A stretch of 8,848 nucleotides of DNA from Comamonadaceae bacterium. GTDB taxonomy: Bacteria; Pseudomonadota; Gammaproteobacteria; Burkholderiales; Burkholderiaceae_C. Location of the stretch: the NCBI GenBank assembly GCA_947483455.1, contig CANKNK010000058.1:1-8848 (forward strand). Reading direction: 5' to 3'. Below are positions 1-6,616 of this stretch, one piece after another (the first letter of the stretch is position 1; each line of letters begins with the position of its first letter). The translations under genes and the position numbers were made by a program. A model generated the notes under the pieces. The model was given only the letters and a program-made list of their open reading frames with translations, did no database searches and was not told the DNA's origin.

Positions 1-1324
1 GATTCCGTTTCGCGGCATCCTGCCCGCCACGACCACCACGCCGGGTGCGGTGGCCAGTTGGGCCGAGGCACATGCCGCCTATGGCAAGTTGCCATTGGCG
101 CGCAATCTGCAAAGCGCCATAGGCTATGCGCGCGACGGTGCGCCGGTGACAGCCCGCTTGTCCAGCTTTATCGAGGCCACGGCCAAGGACTTAGCGCCGA
201 ACGCCGAGACCATGGCCATCTTCATGCCCGATGGCAAGACCCCACGCCCTGGCGCACTTTTGCGCAACCCCGGCCTGGCCAAGACCTTGCAAGCCATTGC
301 CGAACGTGGTCGCGCCGGTTTTTACGAAGGCGAAGTCGGGCGCGAGCTGGCCCGTTTTGCCAAAGAAAAAGGCGGCCTATTTACCGAAGCCGACCTGGCC
401 GCGCAGACCGCGCGCTGGGGCGAACCGATCAGCGGCACCTACCGGGGCGTCAAGATTTTTGAGACACCCGCGCCCACCCAAGGCTTTACCGTGCTGGAGA
501 TGCTCAATTTGCTAGAGCCACTGGAGCTGCACAAGCGAGCGCATTTAGGCGCAGACCATGTGCATTTGCTGGTGCAGGCCAAGCAGATTGCCTACCACGA
601 CCGCGACCGCCACCTGGCCGACCCGGCCTTTGCCGACGTGCCCATGGAGCGCCTGATTTCCAAGGCCTACGCCGACGAGCGCCGCAGCCTCATGGACCCG
701 GCGCGCGCCTTGCCCTGGGACAAGGTGCCGTCTTATGGCAGCTTGAGCGGCGACACCGTGTTTATCGCCACCGTCGATGCTGAAGGCAACGCGGTGGCGC
801 TGATTCACAGCCTGTACGGCGTGTTTGGCTCGGGCGTGGTGGCGGGTAATACCGGTGTGGTCCTGCAAAACCGCAGCGCTTATTTCAATCTGGACCCGAC
901 CCACCCCAACCACTTGCAACCGGGCAAGACGCCGCTGCACACCTTGATTGCGTCCATTGCTTTCAAGGACGACAAGCTCTGGGGCGTAGTGGGTTGTATG
1001 GGGGCGGATGGGCAGCCGCAAATCCATTTGCAAACCTATATCAACCTGATTGACTACGGCTGCGACATGCAAGAAGCGCTGGAGGCACCGCGTTGGCTGT
1101 CCGGGCGTTTTGGACTGCTGGAGTCGCGCGACACCTTGCACATCGAGGCGCGCTTCCCTGCCGAGACCATTGCCGAGCTAGACCGGCGCGGCCACCTGCT
1201 CAACCGCTGGGGCGACTGGAACGAATTTGCCGGCCATGCGCACGGCATCCTGATCGACCCGCAAACCGGTATGCGCTACGGCGGCTCCGACCCGCGCTCG
1301 GACGGGGCGGCTATCGGTTTTTAG
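1..1324 (+). CDS. ggt: Gamma-glutamyltransferase family protein (YwrD-like), 5' end missing
   Basis: An N-terminal nucleophile hydrolase that cleaves gamma-glutamyl bonds, as in glutathione. The frame is open from base 2, before any start codon, so the true start lies outside the window. About 440 residues remain; related proteins usually have roughly 530. The visible start matches the large subunit (PGAVASW, then PLARNLQSAIGYARDG). The small subunit should begin at the threonine coded at 755-757, in GDTVFIATVDAEGN, which aligns with the self-cleaving nucleophile of the family. After it come FGSGVVAGNTGVVLQNR, a PGKTPLHT motif and MGADGQPQ at 998-1021, the oxyanion-loop region. That loop has Gly-Ala where the family usually has Gly-Gly. 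Any signal peptide would be in the missing part, so the cell compartment is unknown. The gene ends 29 bases from the convergent ligase gene. The family is secure; the substrate is not shown by the sequence. Confidence 0.9.
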   Translation, partial: IPFRGILPATTTTPGAVASWAEAHAAYGKLPLARNLQSAIGYARDGAPVTARLSSFIEATAKDLAPNAETMAIFMPDGKTPRPGALLRNPGLAKTLQAIAERGRAGFYEGEVGRELARFAKEKGGLFTEADLAAQTARWGEPISGTYRGVKIFETPAPTQGFTVLEMLNLLEPLELHKRAHLGADHVHLLVQAKQIAYHDRDRHLADPAFADVPMERLISKAYADERRSLMDPARALPWDKVPSYGSLSGDTVFIATVDAEGNAVALIHSLYGVFGSGVVAGNTGVVLQNRSAYFNLDPTHPNHLQPGKTPLHTLIASIAFKDDKLWGVVGCMGADGQPQIHLQTYINLIDYGCDMQEALEAPRWLSGRFGLLESRDTLHIEARFPAETIAELDRRGHLLNRWGDWNEFAGHAHGILIDPQTGMRYGGSDPRSDGAAIGF

Positions 1325-1353
1325 GGCAGGGCGGGGCCTTTCAAGTCACTGCA

Positions 1354-3039
1354 TCAAGCCCATTGCACCGGCTGATTGGCTGCGTACCAGGCGTCTAGCT
1401 TGGGCTCAATAGCGCTTTCGATATTGGCGCGCTTGATTTTCATGGTGGGAGTGAGCATGCCGTTTTCGATTTGCCAGGGCTGGTCGGCCACCACAATGAA
1501 CTTGAGTTTTTCGTAGTCAGCCACTTGGCGGTTGACGTCGGCCAGCAGCGTGGTCAGTGCGGTTTGCACTTCGGCGCGCACGGCTGGGTCTTTCTGGCGC
1601 GGACGTATATCTTCGGCCAGCACCACCATGGCAAAGGCTGCTTCGTGGCTGGAGCCGCCCACGAGCGAAATTTCCACCATGGCATGGTTGTTAATCATGT
1701 TTTCGATGGGGGCGGGTGCAACGTATTTGCCTTTGCTGGTTTTGAACAGCTCTTTAATGCGGCCCGTAATCTTGAGCTGTCCGTCAGCTGCCACGGATCC
1801 CAAATCGCCGGTGCGGAAAAAGCCGTCTTCGGTAAAGGATTCGGCGTCCAGATCCGGGCGCTTGTAATAGCCCACCAGTTGCCCTGGGGACTTGACCAGT
1901 ATTTCCCCTTCCGGGCTGATGCGCGCTTGCACGCCGGGGTTGGCAACACCGACATAGCCGGGCTCGCTAAAGCGCGGTGTGGCCGTGTGGGAATAGGCAA
2001 AGTCTTCGGTCATGCCCAGGCCTTCAAGCAATTGCAAGCCCAAACTGCGGTACCAGCGGATCAGGTCGGCCGGCAGCGGTGCCGAGCCACTGAAGGCGGA
2101 AATTGTCTGGTCCAGGCCCAAATTGGTCAGGATTTTCTTGGCAATGATTTTTTTCAGAATGGGGATACGAAGCAAGATGTCCAGCTTTTTCTGGGGCATC
2201 TTGGCAAACACCGCTTGCTGAAACTTCAGCCACAAGCGCGGCACCGACACGAAAATAGTGGGTCTCGCGCGTTGCAAGTCAGCGGCAAAGGTGTCCAGCG
2301 ATTCGGCAAAAAACACATGCAGTTGGCCACTGACAAAGCTGGCGCATTCCACGACCGCGCGTTCGAACACATGCGCTAGCGGCAGGTAAGAAAGGACGCG
2401 GTGGACTTGGTCATCGCCTAGGTTTTGCGACATGCTTTGCGCGACCGCCAGCTCGGTTGCCGCGGTAATGCGTTCAAAGCTGTGCATCACGCCTTTGGGC
2501 TGCCCGGTAGAGCCCGAGGTGTAAATCAGCATGGCCAGGTCGGTGCCCGCGCGATGGGGCTGACCGCTCATGGGCGCGCTGCGCGCGGTGATGGCGTCCC
2601 AGGTCTCGTAAGGCGTCGCGGGTGCAAGAGGTAGGGCAATGCGCGGCATGCCAGACGGTACGCCGGGTTCCTGGTCCGGCCAGGTGTCCAGTTTGCCCAC
2701 AAAGAGCAGACTCGCTTCGCTGTGTTCCAGCACAAAACGTATGGTTTGCGCGCTTTCGGTGGGGAAGATAGCCACCGTGGTGTAGCCGGCCATCCAAATG
2801 GCCAACTCGGACATGAAAAAGTGGGCGCAGTTTTTAGACAAGATGGCAATGCGCGCACCCGGTGCAAAGCCCAGGGATTGCAAATGGGTCGCCATACGAC
2901 GCGCTTGGTCCAGGCTCTGGGCCCAGGTGTAGTCCGCTACGCGTCCGCCGCCTAGCGGTTGGGTCAGATATACCTGCTGGGCGCGCTCTTTCTCGTGCTG
3001 GTAAACGTAGTCAAGAATGAGCTTGGCGGGGCTGGTCAT
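1354..3039 (-). CDS. AMP-binding long-chain acyl-CoA synthetase (FadD15-like)
   Basis: A 561-residue adenylate-forming enzyme that should activate a carboxylic acid, probably a fatty acid, with ATP and join it to CoA. Motifs seen in order: the phosphate-binding loop YTSGSTGQPKG (173-183), SYLPLAHVFER (217-227), EGLGMTE (339-345), the ribose-binding GD of RTGDLG (411-412), the hinge region GRIKELFKTSKGKYVAP (426-442), and the C-terminal LTPTMKIKR (529-537) with the expected catalytic lysine K534. The form EGLGMTE and the linker segment VPRLWLKFQ are typical of bacterial long-chain synthetases rather than acetyl-CoA synthetase. The start is supported by an AGGAGA ribosome-binding site 8 bases upstream. 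The gene stands alone, convergent with the gamma-glutamyltransferase gene and divergent from the small secreted protein gene. Exact chain length or aromatic substrate cannot be read from the sequence, so no symbol is given. Confidence 0.93.
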   Translation of the reverse strand: MTSPAKLILDYVYQHEKERAQQVYLTQPLGGGRVADYTWAQSLDQARRMATHLQSLGFAPGARIAILSKNCAHFFMSELAIWMAGYTTVAIFPTESAQTIRFVLEHSEASLLFVGKLDTWPDQEPGVPSGMPRIALPLAPATPYETWDAITARSAPMSGQPHRAGTDLAMLIYTSGSTGQPKGVMHSFERITAATELAVAQSMSQNLGDDQVHRVLSYLPLAHVFERAVVECASFVSGQLHVFFAESLDTFAADLQRARPTIFVSVPRLWLKFQQAVFAKMPQKKLDILLRIPILKKIIAKKILTNLGLDQTISAFSGSAPLPADLIRWYRSLGLQLLEGLGMTEDFAYSHTATPRFSEPGYVGVANPGVQARISPEGEILVKSPGQLVGYYKRPDLDAESFTEDGFFRTGDLGSVAADGQLKITGRIKELFKTSKGKYVAPAPIENMINNHAMVEISLVGGSSHEAAFAMVVLAEDIRPRQKDPAVRAEVQTALTTLLADVNRQVADYEKLKFIVVADQPWQIENGMLTPTMKIKRANIESAIEPKLDAWYAANQPVQWA

Positions 3040-3047
3040 AGGGAAAG

Positions 3048-3053
3048 TCTCCT
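3048..3053 (-). promoter_or_regulatory. Ribosome-binding site of the acyl-CoA synthetase gene
   Basis: On the minus strand AGGAGA is followed by 8 bases and then the ATG at 3039. This is the only clear Shine-Dalgarno sequence at any gene start in the window, and it fixes the start of the ligase. Confidence 0.8.
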
Positions 3054-3077
3054 AGCGTTATGTGTGGTTCCAAATTC

Positions 3078-3107
3078 ATTCTAGGTTGAGTTTCGCAGCA
3101 GGGCCAA
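3078..3107 (-). promoter_or_regulatory. Candidate sigma70-type promoter for the acyl-CoA synthetase gene
   Basis: On the minus strand, TTGGCC (3107-3102) is followed after 18 bases by TAGAAT (3083-3078). This would give a 5' leader of about 30 bases before the ribosome-binding site and ATG. The -10 box differs from TATAAT at one position. The -35 box keeps only four of six consensus bases and the spacing is slightly long, so this is a moderate candidate. Confidence 0.4.
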
Positions 3108-3273
3108 AAGCCTCAGGCTTGTTGGGTGCGGCAAAGCGTCCCCAAAAATCACCTAATTACGCATCAAAATTGCAATCAGGCAGAAACCTGGTGTCGCACC
3201 AAAAGCGCAAATCCCCGAGGATGGCCCCGTATGCCCTCATCGCACATAGGCCTTCAAAGGCGGTGTGATGCAC

Positions 3274-3334
3274 CACCCAGGACTAGCGCGACATCGCTTT
3301 AGCCCGTGCTGCCTGGGTGTCACTGAGTGGACAC
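3274..3334 (+). other. Long stem-loop region with overlapping second hairpin
   Basis: CACCCAGG (3274-3281) and CCTGGGTG (3312-3319) form a perfect 8-base-pair stem around a 30-base interior. The interior contains a smaller stem, AGCG/CGCT (3285-3288 with 3295-3298). The right arm overlaps the start of a second hairpin, GTGTC (3317-3321) with GACAC (3330-3334), so the two cannot both be fully formed. No T-run follows on either strand, so this is not a normal intrinsic terminator. Its role is unknown; it could be part of an RNA or an operator. Confidence 0.45.
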
Positions 3335-3402
3335 GGTAGCCCCATCCCTGCGAAGGCAATTGCAAGGACTTCGCATAATTTCCACAAAATAATTAGATAT
3401 TT

Positions 3403-3430
3403 TTGGCAAATTAGCCCAAATCACTAGAAT
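3403..3430 (+). promoter_or_regulatory. Probable sigma70-type promoter for the small secreted protein gene
   Basis: TTGGCA (3403-3408) and TAGAAT (3425-3430) are separated by 16 bases. Each box differs from consensus at one position. The 40 bases upstream are AT-rich (3371-3402), as expected of an UP-like element. Transcription would begin near 3437, giving a leader of about 50 bases before the ATG at 3487. Confidence 0.55.
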
Positions 3431-3486
3431 GAAGCGGATCGCTCCTCTCAGTCGTACAGTTTTGCAACTCACCTTCCTAACGCACG

Positions 3487-3723
3487 ATGTCTTATTTCAC
3501 GCTTTTGTCTAGATCTGCAGTCACCTTCGCGTGGGCTGCGGCCATGGGCCTCGCCCTGCCGGCATGGGCTTACAAAACTGAGCGCGTCTGCGAAATGACC
3601 GAGCAGACCGCCAAAGCGAAGTCCCGCAAGGTTTGTAAGACTTTGCTGGTGATGACGGATGCCCAAAAGGCGGCCACTGGCAAGAAAGAAGAAAAAAAGG
3701 AAGAGAAAAAGAGCGGCCACTAG
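3487..3723 (+). CDS. Small secreted lysine-rich protein of unknown function
   Basis: A 78-residue protein that I do not recognise as a named family. The first 28 residues look like a classical signal peptide: an arginine at 9, a hydrophobic core (about 11-24) and an AWA cleavage motif at 26-28. The mature part would be about 50 residues, exported to the periplasm or outside. It has two cysteines (C35 and C50), which could form a disulfide, and a highly charged tail in which KKEEKKEEKK (66-75) is an imperfect tandem repeat. The ATG is the only upstream choice, because an in-frame stop sits at 3478-3480. No Shine-Dalgarno sequence precedes it, which weakens the call, but a good promoter stands about 60-80 bases upstream. 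It converges on yheS with 41 bases between. The signal peptide and promoter make a real gene more likely than chance. Confidence 0.65.
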   Translation: MSYFTLLSRSAVTFAWAAAMGLALPAWAYKTERVCEMTEQTAKAKSRKVCKTLLVMTDAQKAATGKKEEKKEEKKSGH

Positions 3724-3764
3724 CAGGTATCTGAGCGCCTTGATTGGAGCCTGTGCCGCCCGCT

Positions 3765-5726
3765 TTACCCCGGTGCCAATGCCGCTTCCAGGGCTGCGGT
3801 GGCGCTCAGCCACTGATCTTCCAGGCTTTGAAGTTCTTCGTGAATGGCCTTGAGGCGTTTGCCCAGCGAGGCGATTTCCTGCGCGGTGGGGTTGGCGCTG
3901 ATCTGGCTCTCCAGCTGGCTGCCCTCGGTGCTGAGGGCCTGCATGTGCGCATCGAGCCGGGCTATCTCTTTTTCCCATTTGCGTTTTTCTGCGCTCGCCG
4001 CCGGTAAAGGTTTGGCGATGGGCGCGGCTTTGGCCGCGGCCAGGGCTTTGTTGGCTTGCACCTGTTCCTGCCGCACCGCTTCGCGGGCGCGCTTGGCCTC
4101 CTCGAGCAAATAGCGCTGGTAGTCGTCCAGGTCACCATCAAAGGGCGCGACGCCGCCATGCGAGACCATCCAGAACTCGTCGCACACCGAGCGCAGCAGC
4201 GCCCGGTCATGGCTGACCAGCATCACCGTGCCTTCAAATTCGTTGATTGCCATGCCCAGTGCTTCGCGCGTGGCCAGGTCCAGGTGGTTGGTGGGCTCGT
4301 CCAGCAGCAAGAGGTTGGGGCGTTGCCAGACGATCATGCACAGCACCAGCCGCGCTTTTTCGCCACCGCTCATGCTGCCCACGGCTTGCTTGACCATATC
4401 GCCGCTGAAATTAAACGTGCCTAAAAAACTGCGCAAGTCTTGCTCGCGTGTGGCCTGACCTGCCAGCTTGGATTGGGCTGTGAGGTCTTTGACCAGGCGG
4501 ATCATGTGCTCTAGCGGTGTGTCCAGGGGGCGCAATACGTCCAGCTCTTGTTGCGCAAAATAGCCAATGTTCAGGCCCTTGCCTTCCGTCACTTCGCCGC
4601 CTATAGGCGCTAGATCCCGGGCCACGGTTTTGACCAACGTGGATTTGCCCTGGCCGTTGGCCCCCAATATACCGATGCGCTGCCCGGCCAGCACCGAGCG
4701 GCTGACGTTGCGCACGATGATGGTGGGGTCGGTGCCCGGCGCCGCATCCTCGGGAGCGGGATAGCCAAAGCTGACGCCCGAGAGCGAGAGCATGGGGTTG
4801 GGCAAATTGGCCGGTTCTTTGAACTCGAAGCTAAATTCCGCTTCCGCCAGCAGTGGCGCGATTTTTTCCATGCGGTCTAGTGCCTTGACGCGGCTTTGCG
4901 CTTGCTTGGCTTTGCTCGCCTTGGCCTTAAAGCGGGCAATAAATTTTTGCAGATGCGCAATTTTTTCCTGCTGCTTGGAATAGGTGTTTTGTTGCAGCTC
5001 CATTTGCTCGGCGCGCATATCCTCAAATTTGCTGTAGTTTCCGCCGTAGCGCATCAGCTTTCCGCCGTCGATATGCAGGGTGACGTTGGTCACGGCGTCC
5101 AAAAATTCCCGGTCATGGCTGATGACTAGCATCGTGCCTTCATAGCGCTTGAGCCAGGCTTCCAGCCACACCAAGGCGTCCAGATCCAAGTGGTTGGTGG
5201 GCTCGTCCAGGAGCAACAAATCCGAAGGGCACATCAGCGCGCGCGCCAATTGCAGGCGCATGCGCCAACCGCCTGAAAAGCTATTGACCGGCCGCTCTAG
5301 TTCAGTAGTTTTGAAACCCAGGCCCAAAATCAAGGCCTGCGCGCGCGAGGGCGCATCGTGTTCGCCTGCGTCGTGCAGCGCCATATAGGCGTTAGCCATG
5401 CGGTCGCCATCCTCACCGGCTTCTGCGGCCTGCACTTCAGCGCGCGCGGCGCACAAAATCGTGTCGCCTTCGATCACAAACTCGGTAGCGCTTTGGCTGG
5501 TTTCGGGCATATCCTGTGCCACCTGGCCCATGCGCCATTGGGCAGGGATGTAGTACTCGCCTGCGTCCTCGTGCAAGAGCCCGGTGAACAAGGCAAACAG
5601 GGACGATTTACCCGCGCCATTGCGCCCGACCAGGCCGACTTTTTCGCCAGGGTTGATGGTGACCGAGGCGTGTTCGAGCAAGACCTTGGCGCTGCGGCGC
5701 AAGGTAACGTTTTTAAGTGTGATCAT
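3765..5726 (-). CDS. yheS: ABC-F family ribosome-associated ATPase YheS
   Basis: A 653-residue soluble protein with two ABC ATPase domains and no membrane segments, close throughout to E. coli YheS (637 residues). ABC-F proteins bind the ribosomal E site and influence the peptidyl-transferase centre. Domain 1 has Walker A GRNGAGKSS (34-42), signature FSGGW (150-154), Walker B LLLLDEP (170-176) and switch histidine H204. The interdomain linker that would touch P-site tRNA spans about 231-290 and is rich in Lys, Gln and Ala. Domain 2 has GANGQGKST (355-363), MSGGEK (452-457), LLLLDEP (472-478) and H506. A charged, coiled-coil-like tail follows from about 540. All catalytic residues are present. 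The ATG overlaps the prmB stop by four bases (ATGA), so I chose it over an in-frame start 63 bases upstream inside prmB. Compared with E. coli there is an extra loop near 323-335, just before domain 2. Confidence 0.95.
   Translation of the reverse strand: MITLKNVTLRRSAKVLLEHASVTINPGEKVGLVGRNGAGKSSLFALFTGLLHEDAGEYYIPAQWRMGQVAQDMPETSQSATEFVIEGDTILCAARAEVQAAEAGEDGDRMANAYMALHDAGEHDAPSRAQALILGLGFKTTELERPVNSFSGGWRMRLQLARALMCPSDLLLLDEPTNHLDLDALVWLEAWLKRYEGTMLVISHDREFLDAVTNVTLHIDGGKLMRYGGNYSKFEDMRAEQMELQQNTYSKQQEKIAHLQKFIARFKAKASKAKQAQSRVKALDRMEKIAPLLAEAEFSFEFKEPANLPNPMLSLSGVSFGYPAPEDAAPGTDPTIIVRNVSRSVLAGQRIGILGANGQGKSTLVKTVARDLAPIGGEVTEGKGLNIGYFAQQELDVLRPLDTPLEHMIRLVKDLTAQSKLAGQATREQDLRSFLGTFNFSGDMVKQAVGSMSGGEKARLVLCMIVWQRPNLLLLDEPTNHLDLATREALGMAINEFEGTVMLVSHDRALLRSVCDEFWMVSHGGVAPFDGDLDDYQRYLLEEAKRAREAVRQEQVQANKALAAAKAAPIAKPLPAASAEKRKWEKEIARLDAHMQALSTEGSQLESQISANPTAQEIASLGKRLKAIHEELQSLEDQWLSATAALEAALAPG
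5723..5726 (-). promoter_or_regulatory. ATGA stop-start overlap joining prmB and yheS
   Basis: On the minus strand, the yheS ATG (5726-5724) and the prmB TGA (5725-5723) share bases. No Shine-Dalgarno sequence precedes the yheS ATG, so yheS is probably translated by ribosomes that have just finished prmB. Confidence 0.8.
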
Positions 5727-6616
5727 GAAACGAGTGCTTCGCGGGTGAGCAGCAAGACCTGGTCTTCGCCCGCACTGGTGGGCAGCCACACCGCTGCTAA
5801 TGCGGGAAAGGCGGCTTCAAAAAAAGCGCGCTCGTGGCCGATTTCCAGCACGAGTACGCCTTGGGGATGGAGGTGCTGCGGCGCATCGCGCAGCAGGCGG
5901 CGCACAAAGTCCATGCCATCGCGCCCGCCATCGGCATTGCCGTCCAGCGCCAGCGCCGGCTCCGCTTGGAATTCGGGCGGTAGACAGGCCATGCTCTGGG
6001 CATTGACATAGGGCGGATTGCATAGCATCAAGTCAAACCCGTCTGGGCTTTGCAAAGCGGGTGCCTGCAAACCGTCCGATGGCACTAGCGTGATGCGCGC
6101 TTGCAGTCCATGGTCTGCCACGTTGAGGGCCGCCACGTCCAGCGCATCTTGAGACAGGTCGCTGGCAAAGACCACCGTATCCGGATAGACATGGGCCGCA
6201 ATAATGGCCAGGCTACCGTTGCCGGTACACAGGTCCAGCACCTGGTGCGTGCCTTCGTGCAAAAAATAATCAATGCCGCCATCGACCAACAATTCTGCAA
6301 TCAGCGAGCGCGGCACAATCACGCGCTCATCGACATAAAAGGCAAATCCCTGCAACCAGGCCTGGCGCGTCAGGTAGGCGGCAGGTTTACGGGAACTGAT
6401 ACGCTTTGCGATCAGGTCCGCGCATGCGCTTTGCTGTGCATCGGTCAGGGCAGCCGGCGCTTCGGGGCCGTCCAGCGGCGTGTCCAGGGGCAATTTCAAT
6501 TGCCACAAAACCAGCCAGGCGGCTTCGTCCAGCGCGTTGTCGGTGCCGTGGCCGAAAGCGACCTGGGCGGCTTGAAGTTGGCGGGCGGATTGTTCGACCA
6601 GTTCGCGCAGCTTCAT
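5723..6616 (-). CDS. prmB: Ribosomal protein L3 N5-glutamine methyltransferase PrmB
   Basis: A 297-residue, SAM-dependent methyltransferase of the HemK/PrmC superfamily (E. coli PrmB has 310 residues). It should methylate the side-chain nitrogen of a conserved glutamine in 50S protein L3 during ribosome assembly. Visible motifs: an N-terminal helical region (1-90); [10 protein letters not shown] (101-110), where the VPRS form points to PrmB rather than the release-factor methylase PrmC, which usually has PRPET here; SAM-binding motif [12 protein letters not shown] (128-138); acidic D153 for the SAM ribose; and the glutamine-binding catalytic motif NPPYV (200-204). The start overlaps the dapE stop by four bases and the stop overlaps the yheS start by four, placing it tightly between the two. 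No ribosome-binding site precedes the start; a short palindrome, GCGCTAGCGC, lies 4 bases upstream instead. Confidence 0.94.
   Translation of the reverse strand: MKLRELVEQSARQLQAAQVAFGHGTDNALDEAAWLVLWQLKLPLDTPLDGPEAPAALTDAQQSACADLIAKRISSRKPAAYLTRQAWLQGFAFYVDERVIVPRSLIAELLVDGGIDYFLHEGTHQVLDLCTGNGSLAIIAAHVYPDTVVFASDLSQDALDVAALNVADHGLQARITLVPSDGLQAPALQSPDGFDLMLCNPPYVNAQSMACLPPEFQAEPALALDGNADGGRDGMDFVRRLLRDAPQHLHPQGVLVLEIGHERAFFEAAFPALAAVWLPTSAGEDQVLLLTREALVS
6613..6616 (-). promoter_or_regulatory. ATGA stop-start overlap joining dapE and prmB
   Basis: On the minus strand, the prmB ATG (6616-6614) overlaps the dapE TGA (6615-6613). Without a Shine-Dalgarno sequence, prmB translation probably depends on ribosomes finishing dapE. 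Confidence 0.8.

Larger units (their letters stand above)
3040..3486. other. 447-base noncoding spacer between divergent genes, hairpin-rich
   Basis: No convincing gene lies here. Each end carries a promoter-like site facing outward, and the two -10 regions share the exact 10-mer CTAGAATGAA in inverted orientation (3075-3084 and 3424-3433). The middle holds several short perfect stems: AAGCC/GGCTT (3108-3120), TGGTG/CACCA (3189-3201), GCCT/AGGC (3250-3261), GGTG/CACC (3262-3274), CACCCAGG/CCTGGGTG (3274-3281 with 3312-3319) and GTGTC/GACAC (3317-3334). The stretch from about 3360 to 3420 is clearly AT-rich compared with the rest of the window and contains the direct repeat ATAATT (3375-3380, 3389-3394). 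It could hold a small RNA, a regulator-binding region or a decayed element; the sequence alone does not decide. Confidence 0.6.

Noticed and set aside
545..1141. Minus-strand open frame opposite the gamma-glutamyltransferase gene
   Set aside because: No known motifs, and the plus strand carries the conserved catalytic region there.
1471..2379. Long plus-strand open frame opposite the acyl-CoA synthetase gene
   Set aside because: Its translation has no recognisable domain, and the opposite strand encodes a full set of AMP-binding motifs. It is a by-product of codon bias.
3108..3120. AAGCC-TCA-GGCTT hairpin as a minus-strand terminator
   Set aside because: The stem is only five pairs with four T's after it, and it sits upstream of the ligase gene where no transcript is known to need ending.
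3062..3268. 68-codon plus-strand open frame in the spacer
   Set aside because: No ribosome-binding site, no recognisable motif, and it crosses the candidate ligase promoter and several hairpins. It is best treated as noncoding.
5727..5789. N-terminal extension of YheS from an upstream in-frame start
   Set aside because: The extra 21 residues do not match the family, lie within prmB, and the ATG at 5726 gives both the family N terminus and the ATGA overlap.
5358..6011. Plus-strand open frame crossing the yheS/prmB junction
   Set aside because: It lies opposite two well-supported genes and its translation is low-complexity, without domain motifs.
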